DNA of 23,345 bases from Nostoc sp. CHAB 5834 (GCA_020829485.1 JAIVFU010000098.1:1-23345), one strand, 5' to 3'; positions 7,874 to 15,121 are shown, counted from the stretch's first letter. Notes: a model not told the origin generated them from the sequence alone. Numbers and translations: made by a program.

Positions 7874-10800
7874 TCACTCTAGTTTGAATAGTCCGAGTTC
7901 CTGTGCGTTCCCCAAGTCCCCATTAGGGTTAATCTGCCTGAAGCATTCAACCTCGCGCTCCTGGGGGGTCATTATGTACCAAACAGCTTCCCGGAATCCT
8001 GGCTTCCAGGATTTAATCAGCTTAGTAACTGAATCATGGTCAAACTGGTCGGGCATATTTCTAATTGTCATAATCATCAAATCCGCCTCCTGGGTCGTCT
8101 TCAGGCATGACATTACATGGGCTTTTTGGTCATCACTCCAAGAAGCCAGAGCGCGATCCAATTCTTTCCGGGAAGCTTTGAAAACAAGTTCACCTAATTT
8201 TAGATGGTCACTCCACAGGTCAATTATTTTCTCCTGTAGAGAGTGACCTGATGGTTTAGTTGATTTATTTTTTTCTTCATGGCGTGATTTTTCCGGTTTA
8301 CCCGTCACACCCGTCACAGTTTCATCCTCAAGCATTGGAGTGTGATAGGTTGCTAGCAAAGAAGCATCTGGGGCTGACTGTAACCGCGTAACCGGCTGTA
8401 ACTGGTCTGGGGTAACAGGCTCAATGGCGCGATTTTCCTCAGTTTTTTCACTTTCTAAAGGGGTGTAACCAGTGTAACCGGAGTTTTGGTTACAAGGTTC
8501 AATTCCTGGAGTGCTTGGATTTACTATGGTGTTGAATTTTTTTTCATCATCTTTTTCTTTTTCTAATTCTTTTTTATTGGTTACATGGTTACAGTTAGTA
8601 TTTGAATGGTCAAAAGTACTTGTATCATCAGGGTTTGAGGGTGTAACCGGATTCTGGTTACAGTCGGTTACAGTGGTTACGATATTGGTTACAGGCTTAT
8701 CTGTGTTTCCTTCCTCATCCCAGAGTGATGCTGGAATCAGCCAAGCTTTCCTGGGCAGGGTTCCGGGTGGTCGAGGAAGAATTGAATTTCCATCGGCATC
8801 TGTCCGTCGAACCAGAAATGCGCGTTTATAAGCTAGTACTAGGTCACGATCGGAAGAGAAACGAAATGTTGTGTTAGTTATGCCGCCAGCTTTTATGACC
8901 AATGCTTTTAGTGAGCGCTCGTTGTAAGTTGCTGGCTTGAATCGGTGATCGAGTAACTTCCAAGCGTCGTGAGCGTAAAGTGCATGATATAGCTGTCCGT
9001 CGCGCTCAACGTTGCGTTTGAAGTTCCAGTCACCGATTGAATTTTCTGATTCTAGTGTCAGGATTTTATCTAGGTAGTCTTTGAGGGAATCACCACTGGC
9101 ATCGCTGTCATTTTCAGCTTGGCAGCAATTCTCTATTACCCATTGTTTGATATCTTCACTGCCATTGGTCATGTCCACTACTTTCTGAGCGTACCAAGTA
9201 ACAATAGCGAGGCTCTGGGCAATCCGGGCATGGGCGTATGGTAGATACTGCAATAACTCCGACTCAATCTCATCGATGGCTTTTTTAGGATAACCAAGGG
9301 CTATTAGCTGTGGAAATGCCCCGCTTGCTTCTGCCTGCGCTGCTTTGAGTTCTTGGAACGCTGCCTTATCGCCACCAGTAGCCACATCATAAGCAATCCG
9401 CGTCATTCGGGTGTAAGTTGCGGCTTGCTCTCCGCCAAGTACGTGGTTGCTTATTATCGCCATTGGGGAGTGAGGAGTTTGTTCGTTGCCCCGAACTCGG
9501 CGTGGCTTGCGATTAAACCAGTTTTTAGCTAGTTCCTCCGTTTCTGGGCAACGTGGCGGATCATCCCAAAAGAAAGGTATCGAGCCTAGCCTAGAGCCTA
9601 GCTCATACAGAGCAGACGTGCTGACTCTCACAAGTATTCCGAGTTCTGGCCAATTCTTACCGATTAGTGATGCTGCCGTTTCAAATCCTATAGTCTTGAG
9701 ACTGCCGGCTACCCCGTAGCCATTGCCAATTGAGAAAGAACCTTCCTGAGCAAATATTTTTTGAGAGTTCAGCCCCGCTACTGTCCAGCCGATCGTTAAT
9801 AGAAGCTGGTATATGTTCTTTGCCCCAAAGAATGTGCGAGATGCATTGATAAGCCTTTTTAATGCCAGTGGGTTTTCTGGTGCTAATTCTGGACACGGGA
9901 TAAAATCTTCCTTGCCCAACGATGGGTTAAAGACCCAGCCTGATTCGTTCTCGTTTGTTCGTGTGCCATCCTTTTTATATTGTAGAACCTCCCCAAGCAC
10001 CCAAGTCCCATCCGCCTGTTGCCCGTAACGGTCAATTCGCTTAAATAGTTGACCTCCTCGGTTGGTGCGGTATTCATGGAGCCGCGTGTGGATCAGAGCA
10101 TTTAATTGTGTTTTATTTAGGTTACATGAAATGCCTGTTCCAATCGCTCTTTTTAAAGCATTCTCAAAAACATCAACTTTAGTGTAATCCGTCGAATTAA
10201 TGATCACCCGAAGTTGTTTGTCTTCAAAACTACGCTTGACTTGCAGGACGATTCCACCACCATCAGCATCTTGGATTTCACGCTCTACCTGAAAATCAAA
10301 ATTACACGCAGGGTTGAAAAAACGGTTTCCTTCTTTGTCTTCTTCCCAGAATCCAATTTCGCCTTGATGTGAAATTGGTGCATTCCAGTTTTCTCTCTGC
10401 CATTGCCACCGCGATTCTCTGCCGGACGGCTCATTCTTTGGAGTACTATCTCCATTTTCAGCATCAACACTATTGGCATCACACCAATCGGCGCTGCTGC
10501 TGTTGAAATAACCGAATAATTCTTCTTTATCCATTCCCAGCCCTTTACTTATTTCTGGAAATAAGAAAGTTTCAAGTGCGATTTGAAACTTTGGTTCTGT
10601 AAATTCTTTACCATAGGAAAATGCTTCGTTAATGGTAGATAATTTCCCACGATCATTGGTGATGTCATGTTTATTGAGTATGACACGAGCCATATAACTA
10701 AAGGCATGGTTCGCATTGTTAATATGTGCTTTCCATCCTTCCATCCCAACTTTATTTACAAATTCATCCGGATCTAATCCATCAGGAAGTTTGGGCGCAA

Positions 10801-11896
10801 CATAAACGTCTATGCCAGCAGCCATTATTCGCTTAATATTGCTCAGTGTCCCATTATCACCTCCCGCGTCTGGATCTCCACACAATATTACTGATTCAAT
10901 TCGCCGTTGAACTAAAGTTTTTATTTGCAACTCGGAACAACTTGCTCCCACATAGGCAGACACCCTGGTATCACCCTTGGCTTGTAGTAAGGCAGCATCG
11001 ATCACTCCCTCAACCAAAACGATATGCTTATGTCCCGCCTGCAATGCTTTATCAAAATAGAGTGGAGATTGTTTGGTTCCCTCACCTTTTAAGGCGATTG
11101 TTTTTGGTTTACCTTCGGGTGGTACTTCAGTTTGATAACGTCCATATATTGTGAGTGGCCTGCCTTGTGAATCCTTCCACGGGAATAAAATATACCCTTC
11201 AAGTTTATTCCAAAGAACGCCAGCGTTTTTAGCATCATCCAGGTTGTAGCCTTTGTCAAGCAGTACTTTTTCAACTTCTTTGCGACTAAGGTATAAGCCC
11301 AAATTAAAAGATTTAATTTGCTCTTCTGTAAAACCGCGCTCGTTGATTAAGTAATTCCTGGCATCAATTCCACGGGATGACCAGAGTACTTCTTCCCCGT
11401 ACTCTCCGACTGCTTGCAGTATTTCCCGCCGAGATTCCCATTGCCGTAGCTTTTCAATTTCTTCTGGCGAACACTCAATATCAGGAAATGTCATTCCCGC
11501 CAATTGTGCTAATTCTTTGGCTGCTCCTATAAAATCTTTACCGCGTGGTTTGTCCCAACGACCTACTTTAAGGCTGTGCAAATAATCAATCCCTGACCCC
11601 CCGAACTGGCAACCAGCACAATAAAATAAGAGGTTTTCTTGAGTGACAACAAAGGCAGTGCCACTTTTACTATCATGGAAAGGACACCCACCTCGACAAG
11701 AGCGTTCTCGCAACTGCTTAAACTGGTGGCTAGCGTGTGTATAGAGTTGATCTACCGTTAATCGTGAGTAGGCTTCATCCGAAAAAGCCCTCCAGTCAAA
11801 GCTTTCAGATGCCTTTTTATTACCGTGTTTCAAGTGGACTGTAGCTCTCGCTGCTGGCAATGCAGCATCATTTGTGATTAATGGTGATGCGATCAT
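7874..11896 (-). CDS. Plasmid replication protein: primase (CHC2 + TOPRIM) fused to DUF927/SF3-like helicase
   Basis: A 1340-residue replication protein. Order: CHC2 zinc finger with C71, H74, C93 and C96 (CPFH...CAGC); TOPRIM primase core with E296 (EGVIDA) and D341/D343 (GDPDAGGDNG); a DUF927/D5-like ATPase domain at about 500-850; a long disordered Thr/Asn-rich linker at about 1067-1220; and a small helical C-terminal domain. The P-loop GVAGSLKT (728-735) keeps Lys and Thr but has Leu where the second Gly is expected. WDD (777-779) would be Walker B and IISN (814-817) sensor 1. The start is the ATG at 11896, because GGAGG lies 6 bases upstream; a TTG at 11911 would overlap that site. It is expected to prime and unwind plasmid DNA. 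The linker-coding DNA (8379-8693) carries an iteron-like array. Confidence 0.88.
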   Translation of the reverse strand: MIASPLITNDAALPAARATVHLKHGNKKASESFDWRAFSDEAYSRLTVDQLYTHASHQFKQLRERSCRGGCPFHDSKSGTAFVVTQENLLFYCAGCQFGGSGIDYLHSLKVGRWDKPRGKDFIGAAKELAQLAGMTFPDIECSPEEIEKLRQWESRREILQAVGEYGEEVLWSSRGIDARNYLINERGFTEEQIKSFNLGLYLSRKEVEKVLLDKGYNLDDAKNAGVLWNKLEGYILFPWKDSQGRPLTIYGRYQTEVPPEGKPKTIALKGEGTKQSPLYFDKALQAGHKHIVLVEGVIDAALLQAKGDTRVSAYVGASCSELQIKTLVQRRIESVILCGDPDAGGDNGTLSNIKRIMAAGIDVYVAPKLPDGLDPDEFVNKVGMEGWKAHINNANHAFSYMARVILNKHDITNDRGKLSTINEAFSYGKEFTEPKFQIALETFLFPEISKGLGMDKEELFGYFNSSSADWCDANSVDAENGDSTPKNEPSGRESRWQWQRENWNAPISHQGEIGFWEEDKEGNRFFNPACNFDFQVEREIQDADGGGIVLQVKRSFEDKQLRVIINSTDYTKVDVFENALKRAIGTGISCNLNKTQLNALIHTRLHEYRTNRGGQLFKRIDRYGQQADGTWVLGEVLQYKKDGTRTNENESGWVFNPSLGKEDFIPCPELAPENPLALKRLINASRTFFGAKNIYQLLLTIGWTVAGLNSQKIFAQEGSFSIGNGYGVAGSLKTIGFETAASLIGKNWPELGILVRVSTSALYELGSRLGSIPFFWDDPPRCPETEELAKNWFNRKPRRVRGNEQTPHSPMAIISNHVLGGEQAATYTRMTRIAYDVATGGDKAAFQELKAAQAEASGAFPQLIALGYPKKAIDEIESELLQYLPYAHARIAQSLAIVTWYAQKVVDMTNGSEDIKQWVIENCCQAENDSDASGDSLKDYLDKILTLESENSIGDWNFKRNVERDGQLYHALYAHDAWKLLDHRFKPATYNERSLKALVIKAGGITNTTFRFSSDRDLVLAYKRAFLVRRTDADGNSILPRPPGTLPRKAWLIPASLWDEEGNTDKPVTNIVTTVTDCNQNPVTPSNPDDTSTFDHSNTNCNHVTNKKELEKEKDDEKKFNTIVNPSTPGIEPCNQNSGYTGYTPLESEKTEENRAIEPVTPDQLQPVTRLQSAPDASLLATYHTPMLEDETVTGVTGKPEKSRHEEKNKSTKPSGHSLQEKIIDLWSDHLKLGELVFKASRKELDRALASWSDDQKAHVMSCLKTTQEADLMIMTIRNMPDQFDHDSVTKLIKSWKPGFREAVWYIMTPQEREVECFRQINPNGDLGNAQELGLFKLE
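8379..8693. repeat. Iteron-like array of TGTAACCR inside rep, candidate origin
   Basis: Ten exact TGTAACC/GGTTACA heptamers start at 8379, 8464, 8473, 8488, 8579, 8587, 8642, 8656, 8666 and 8687. Four one-mismatch copies start at 8387, 8397, 8411 and 8675. All ten exact copies read TGTAACC followed by A or G. Within clusters the spacing is 8-12 bp, about one helical turn. In the rep frame they encode Val-Thr, Cys-Asn, Gly-Tyr or Leu-Gln depending on phase and orientation, so the constraint appears to be on DNA rather than protein. A T-rich tract (about 8535-8577) lies in the middle and could be the unwinding element. Outside this block I noticed only one further copy (about 10121). Confidence 0.65.
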
Positions 11897-12030
11897 GCTG
11901 CACCTCCACAAACCAGAGCCAAGTTTAAATTTTCCCAGCTTTGGGAATTGCTAACAGGCGAAAAATCTGCGACAATTAGGTGATTAGCGATACCAGGATA
12001 GTCGCTAAAAAGCTTATAATTTGACATCAT
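11893..12030 (-). CDS. Leader ORF overlapping the rep start (45 codons)
   Basis: ATG ATG at 12030-12025 opens a 45-codon frame whose TGA (11895-11893) overlaps the rep ATG (11896-11894) as ATGA. The rep Shine-Dalgarno GGAGG lies inside the last codons. This layout couples rep translation to the small ORF, as leader peptides do in several plasmid copy-control systems. The peptide (beginning MMSNYKLFSDYPGIANHLIV) is of unknown family and has no signal or membrane segment. There is no good ribosome-binding site of its own. A hairpin (12038-12054) sits 7 bases before the ATG and could gate its translation. Confidence 0.45.
   Translation of the reverse strand: MMSNYKLFSDYPGIANHLIVADFSPVSNSQSWENLNLALVCGGAA
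11932..11947. repeat. Palindrome TTCCCA-GCTT-TGGGAA before rep
   Basis: Perfect 6-bp arms with a 4-bp centre, 35 bp upstream of the rep ATG and inside the leader ORF. It belongs to the same TTCCC...GGGAA family as four other sites. Confidence 0.6.
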
Positions 12031-12037
12031 TAAAATG

Positions 12038-12054
12038 GCGAGTTGACAACTCGC
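12038..12054. promoter_or_regulatory. Inverted repeat GCGAGTTG-A-CAACTCGC in rep leader
   Basis: Perfect 8-bp arms with a single central base. It could be a dimer operator, or in RNA a hairpin just upstream of the leader ORF. TTGACAACT (12044-12052) recurs at 12090-12098. Confidence 0.55.
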
Positions 12055-12064
12055 AATAAGTTTG

Positions 12065-12139
12065 AAAAAAAATGCCGCCAGGTGACAGCTTGACAACTGC
12101 TCTATCTGGCGGTTTTACTTTAAAAGCATCTGCCAGATA
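12065..12139 (-). promoter_or_regulatory. Attenuator-like competing hairpins in rep leader
   Basis: Read on the minus strand there are three arms. A is TATCTGGC (12139-12132), B is CCGCCAGATA (12112-12103), and C is CTGGCGG (12081-12075), followed by CA and then eight T (12072-12065). A pairs perfectly with B over 8 bp, and B pairs perfectly with C over 7 GC-rich bp to form a terminator ahead of the U-tract. The two pairings exclude each other. This is antiterminator/terminator architecture and would set rep expression and hence copy number. Confidence 0.55.
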
Positions 12140-12152
12140 AACTGCTACATTT

Positions 12153-12178
12153 AGTATAGGCGATCTTTGTAGATCGCA
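12153..12178 (-). promoter_or_regulatory. Probable rep promoter with operator palindrome
   Basis: On the minus strand TATACT (12158-12153) makes a good -10 box, with a weak -35 about 17 bases upstream. The spacer/-35 zone is filled by the inverted repeat GCGATCT-TTGT-AGATCGC (12160-12177, 7-bp perfect arms). A transcript starting near 12146 would begin just before attenuator arm A. The MerR-like protein encoded divergently at 12228 is a natural candidate to bind the palindrome. Confidence 0.45.
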
Positions 12179-12214
12179 ACTGCATAGACTACAATAAAAA
12201 TTATTTGCTATTGA

Positions 12215-12220
12215 TATAAT
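12215..12220 (+). promoter_or_regulatory. -10 box TATAAT for the MerR-like gene
   Basis: A consensus TATAAT ends 7 bases before the ATG at 12228, so the message may be nearly leaderless. No good -35 is visible. Confidence 0.4.
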
Positions 12221-12227
12221 CAGAAAG

Positions 12228-12761
12228 ATGAAACGAGTACATCGCTTGGGTCAGATAGAAAAAAGAAAATTATTCACCCAAAAACAAGCAGTGGAACTTT
12301 CTGGTTTTAGCCGGGCGCAGCTGCTTACTTGGGAGGAAACTGGGATAGTTAGACCAGATAGGGAATATGCTATCCTCTATACTTGGAATCAAATAATCTT
12401 GTTAAGAATTCTCTATCATATCCGCCAACGATGGACGTTTCAGCAAGTTATTACAGGTTTTGAAAACTCTAGGCGGTCTATTACTGAAATTCTTCAAATG
12501 CTTCCCAAGTCTGTCATGGTTATTTTTGGGGAATTTGGCGTATACCCTGATTTACATTTAGAAATTATGGTACAAGCTTTAATTAATGTGAAGGATGAGA
12601 TAGAGGAGAAAAGCATTAGGAATCTTTTCGGTAGTGAGGGTTTTCCTTTTATAGATAATAAAGGCAGACAAACCCAGATATCTGTACCCAAAATAATCGA
12701 AGAAGTAAAAGGACTAGCGCAAGAGAAGGAAATTGAAAACCTTGAGTTTAAGCTAGGATGA
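12228..12761 (+). CDS. MerR-like DNA-binding regulator, divergent from rep
   Basis: A 177-residue protein whose first 75 residues look like a MerR-type winged helix: LFTQKQAVELSGFSRAQLLT (helix-turn-helix, about 15-34), EETGIVRP, then the long helix IILLRILYHIRQRWTFQQV. The C-terminal 100 residues match no effector domain I know and lack the Cys clusters of metal sensors. It is transcribed away from rep across a 200-bp regulatory region rich in palindromes, so a role in controlling replication is plausible. The start ATG sits 8 bases after a TATAAT, with no clear Shine-Dalgarno sequence. The family assignment is moderately sure; the target is inference. Confidence 0.7.
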   Translation: MKRVHRLGQIEKRKLFTQKQAVELSGFSRAQLLTWEETGIVRPDREYAILYTWNQIILLRILYHIRQRWTFQQVITGFENSRRSITEILQMLPKSVMVIFGEFGVYPDLHLEIMVQALINVKDEIEEKSIRNLFGSEGFPFIDNKGRQTQISVPKIIEEVKGLAQEKEIENLEFKLG

Positions 12762-12768
12762 GATTCAC

Positions 12769-12798
12769 AAAAAAAATAATGGACTCAAGCAACTTGAG
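12769..12798 (-). terminator. Rho-independent terminator on the minus strand
   Basis: The hairpin CTCAAG-TTG-CTTGAG (12798-12784) is followed on the minus strand by TCCATTA and eight T (12776-12769). It is well placed to end the small minus-strand RHH transcript. A second 9-bp inverted repeat (12793-12801 with 12858-12866) overlaps it. Confidence 0.6.
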
Positions 12799-12883
12799 GC
12801 GCGATTCCGTAGATGAAGTTCTCCTTTGCATGATGCGAGAGATCAACTAAGCATCGCCGCCTCAAGCAATCTAATCTACTGGT

Positions 12884-12964
12884 TCAGGTTCGCATCGCTA
12901 CAGTGTCTAAAACTGCTTCGATGCGATCTAGGCGAGGCGTGTTTTGGGGTTGATCGGTGGTCAT
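12884..12964 (-). pseudogene. Truncated coupled ORF behind the small RHH gene
   Basis: The ATG at 12964 overlaps the RHH stop (TCATGA) and opens only 26 codons. The beginning, MTTDQPQNTPRLDRIEAVLD, has the Arg-Leu-Asp-Arg-Ile-Glu start I associate with a family of cyanobacterial coiled-coil proteins that are normally much longer. A stop follows almost at once, so this looks like a decayed or truncated copy that kept its coupled start. Recognition of the family is from memory. Confidence 0.4.
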
Positions 12965-13122
12965 GATACCTTTTTATTCTGTTTATCTTCTGCAATCGCT
13001 TTTTTAACCAATATTTTGACAAACTGAGGCAAAGTTACAAAGTTTCGTTCAGCCACCTCCTGAAGATATTTGTACTCTTCAGGAGTCAGCCGTATCGACA
13101 CTTGCGGGTTTTTAGATGGCAT
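12961..13122 (-). CDS. Small ribbon-helix-helix (CopG/Arc-like) DNA-binding protein
   Basis: A 53-residue protein: the strand NPQVSIRLT, helix PEEYKYLQEVAERNF, the turn VTLPQF, and helix VKILVKKAIAED, a complete ribbon-helix-helix fold and little else. The start ATG is at 13122-13120; no clear Shine-Dalgarno sequence precedes it. Proteins of this size are plasmid copy-number or antitoxin-type repressors. It is transcribed divergently from the large plus-strand operon. The palindrome at 13199-13214 between the two promoters is its most obvious candidate operator. The stop overlaps the next start (TCATGA). Confidence 0.7.
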   Translation of the reverse strand: MPSKNPQVSIRLTPEEYKYLQEVAERNFVTLPQFVKILVKKAIAEDKQNKKVS

Positions 13123-13186
13123 TTATAGCAATTAGTCATACTATTTAACCATCTTAAGCTCCTGTCATTTCATCACTCAATATTTC

Positions 13187-13232
13187 AGCAAGTGTTGACA
13201 GGTGCTAGCACCTGCTATATATTAGCAAGTGT
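13187..13232 (+). promoter_or_regulatory. Strong promoter with palindromic operator and flanking repeats
   Basis: TTGACA (13195-13200), a 17-bp spacer, and TATATT (13218-13223) form a near-consensus promoter reading toward the actin-like gene. The palindrome CAGGTGCTAGCACCTG (13199-13214) fills the spacer. AGCAAGTGT flanks it as an exact direct repeat (13187-13195 and 13224-13232). The layout implies tight repression, possibly by the divergent RHH protein. The leader to the TTG start at 13386 is about 155 bases. Confidence 0.7.
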
Positions 13233-13385
13233 AAGCCACAAAGGGCAAGCCCCACCAAATCAGTCGCAGGATAACAGCCCCAGCTATTGCTGCAAACAGT
13301 AACCCCGACTTGCTGAAAGTGAAGCACTAAGCCCGTTTAGCGAGATTAAAGAACAATTCCCCACTATCAAATAGGATGGTCTTAA

Positions 13386-14405
13386 TTGACATATCTGCAA
13401 GCTATTGCCAGTAGTGGCACAATTACCCATGACATAACCCCGTGCGGCTGGGACTGCGGTAACGGGTACTCTAAACTACACACACCACAGGGACAGATCC
13501 TCATCCCCTCGTACTTCAAGCCAGTATCCGACAGTGATAAAAACGACTACGAGAGTTTGGGCAATGGTGCATTAATCGAATATTTGCAAGGTGATTGCAC
13601 TGACTTAGTTAACTCAAAATGGCTAATCGGAGAGACTGCGGAGATATATTTCAAGCAAGGTTTCGGACGTATAGTTGACGACTGGCGAAATAAAATTACT
13701 TACGGGCTACAAATGCTGTTGGGTGCGATCGCGCTTACTCCAAGGCAACAAAATTACAATTTACTCGTAGTTGCTTCTCTGCATGACTCTCAGGCATTTG
13801 CCCCTGATTTAAAGAAAGCATTGCAAGGTCAGCACACTGTCAAATTTGATGGAAAAGACATTGTAAATATTTGTGTCAATTGCCAAATAGTAGAGGAGGG
13901 ATCGGGGGCATTGATTGTTTCTCGCGCTCCTGGGCAGCAGAAAATTGCGCTCATTGACCTGGGGCATGGTACGACCATCACCTCAGTTTTTGAGGGTAAT
14001 AAGCTGCTACAGAACAGCCGCAAAATTGACACGGTTGGCGTTCATCATCTTTGTGAGGCGATCGCTAATAATCTGCAAACCCGTCGCCACCTTGGTAAAC
14101 CAGCTAACCCTCATTTAATCCGCGAGGGACTGGCAAAGAACTTTAGTTATGGAACTACTGCCTGGGAGTTTTCGAGCATTTACGCCGATGAATTGAGGGG
14201 GTGGCTTGCAAGTTGTTTAGCGCCATCGTGGAAGCATCTACAATCCCGTGCTGATGATTTGGATGCCGTTTATCTGATTGGTGGTGGGGCGCTCCTGGCG
14301 AATGTGAGTGCGATCGCAGCAAGGCAAGGAATTGCAACTATCCCAAATTCCCAGGTTGCAAACGTGCAGGGATTACTAAAACTCGCAACTTTAAAGCAAA
14401 AATAG
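13386..14405 (+). CDS. ParM/StbA-like actin-family ATPase for plasmid segregation
   Basis: A 339-residue protein of the actin/Hsp70 ATPase superfamily: phosphate-1 motif GWDCGNGYSK (21-30, catalytic-type D23), phosphate-2 motif IDLGHGTT (190-197) and adenosine motif YLIGGGALL (296-304). The length fits ParM and other Alp-type plasmid actins, which form filaments that push plasmid copies apart. The start is taken as TTG at 13386 with AGGA about 8 bases upstream; no in-frame ATG is close. It heads a plus-strand block and is followed after 12 bases by a small ParR-like gene. The plasmid already carries ParA, so this may be a second partition system or may power something else. Confidence 0.85.
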   Translation: MTYLQAIASSGTITHDITPCGWDCGNGYSKLHTPQGQILIPSYFKPVSDSDKNDYESLGNGALIEYLQGDCTDLVNSKWLIGETAEIYFKQGFGRIVDDWRNKITYGLQMLLGAIALTPRQQNYNLLVVASLHDSQAFAPDLKKALQGQHTVKFDGKDIVNICVNCQIVEEGSGALIVSRAPGQQKIALIDLGHGTTITSVFEGNKLLQNSRKIDTVGVHHLCEAIANNLQTRRHLGKPANPHLIREGLAKNFSYGTTAWEFSSIYADELRGWLASCLAPSWKHLQSRADDLDAVYLIGGGALLANVSAIAARQGIATIPNSQVANVQGLLKLATLKQK

Positions 14406-14417
14406 GGGGGAAGGAAG

Positions 14418-14633
14418 ATGGCTGAAAGTAACAGAGTGAGCGTCCCACGAGAACTAATTCCGTATTTAAAAGCTGAGGCACAGAGCTTGTTCTTGAGTGA
14501 CGATTTGACGGCTGCTGTGGCGTGGGTACTAAGAAAATATTTTAGAGATAAATTTAGCGCAGCTTCACCCACCACAAATCCAAGCCCTAAAGATGAGAGC
14601 TTGGCTAATTATGATGATCTGTTTACCACTTGA
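14418..14633 (+). CDS. Small ParR-like partner of the actin-like protein
   Basis: A 71-residue protein: a beta-like start (NRVSVPRE), two helices (LIPYLKAEAQSLF, and DLTAAVAWVLRKYFRDK), and an acidic flexible tail ending DDLFTT. This is consistent with an RHH-type adaptor, and the acidic tail could contact the filament as in ParR. A GGGGGGAAGGAAG ribosome-binding region precedes the ATG. The position immediately after the actin-like gene is where parR normally lies. Sequence similarity to known ParR is not demonstrable by eye; the call rests on context and fold. Confidence 0.55.
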   Translation: MAESNRVSVPRELIPYLKAEAQSLFLSDDLTAAVAWVLRKYFRDKFSAASPTTNPSPKDESLANYDDLFTT

Positions 14634-14638
14634 ACCTG

Positions 14639-14791
14639 ATGGAAATATCTAAAAGAGTTGCGTTTTTTGTTGTCACGACTGGGTTTATCGCAATTGGATA
14701 TTTCGGAGTTTTGTACTTCGGGAGAAACACAATGTTCACCCTCGCTGCTGCTGTTGGAAGTGGAGGCGCAACAAAAATTAAGCTCTGCTAA
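14639..14791 (+). CDS. Small single-pass membrane protein (50 aa)
   Basis: The ATG at 14639 lies 5 bases after the preceding stop and opens 50 codons. Residues 7-28 (VAFFVVTTGFIAIGYFGVLYFG) include a clear transmembrane helix after the basic residues KR, with a short Ala/Gly-rich tail. The tight spacing and hydrophobic content favour a real gene although it has no strong Shine-Dalgarno sequence. Function unknown; several other genes in this block are also membrane proteins. Confidence 0.5.
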   Translation: MEISKRVAFFVVTTGFIAIGYFGVLYFGRNTMFTLAAAVGSGGATKIKLC

Positions 14792-14887
14792 AGCTGAAAT
14801 AGTTGCTCATCTCAACAAGCCTTAAGTCTGAGTAAAAGTAATATCTCTTCAATAATCCACAACAAAAATAATAGGTTTCCTTACCAC

Positions 14888-15091
14888 ATGAATAGGGATT
14901 TTAAGGACACGCTAGCCCACACACAATTAGGAGCTAATGCGGAGAAGCTGGGCGGCTGGGATAACGCGATGGTAGCTGCCAATGCAATAGAAGATGGGGA
15001 TATAAAGACGGTACGAGAAGCAGTAAGAGACTATCCAGGATCTCACGAAATCGTAGAACGGGTTATTACTGTGTCGGCAAAATATAGATAA
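14888..15091 (+). CDS. Hypothetical protein (67 aa)
   Basis: A soluble, acidic, helical 67-residue protein (begins MNRDFKDTLAHTQLGANAEK). I do not recognise the family and see no cysteines, metal site or membrane segment. The composition is natural and the frame fits the gene direction. About 96 bp separate it from the preceding small membrane protein. No strong ribosome-binding site is visible. Confidence 0.5.
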   Translation: MNRDFKDTLAHTQLGANAEKLGGWDNAMVAANAIEDGDIKTVREAVRDYPGSHEIVERVITVSAKYR

Positions 15092-15121
15092 TTATTCGCC
15101 ATATCGATAGGGAGTTTTCTT

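Noticed and set aside
8379..8693. CRISPR-like repeats
   Set aside because: Units are 7-8 bp, irregularly spaced, in both orientations and inside a coding frame; no 25-40 bp repeats or cas genes.
9681..10077. Minus-strand overlapping frames inside the primase-helicase gene
   Set aside because: Alternative frames of a confident 1340-residue gene with no recognisable motif.
11893..12096. 67-codon frame starting at TTG 12096
   Set aside because: Its first codons run through the terminator-like stem and eight-T tract; the ATG at 12030 is the more sensible start.
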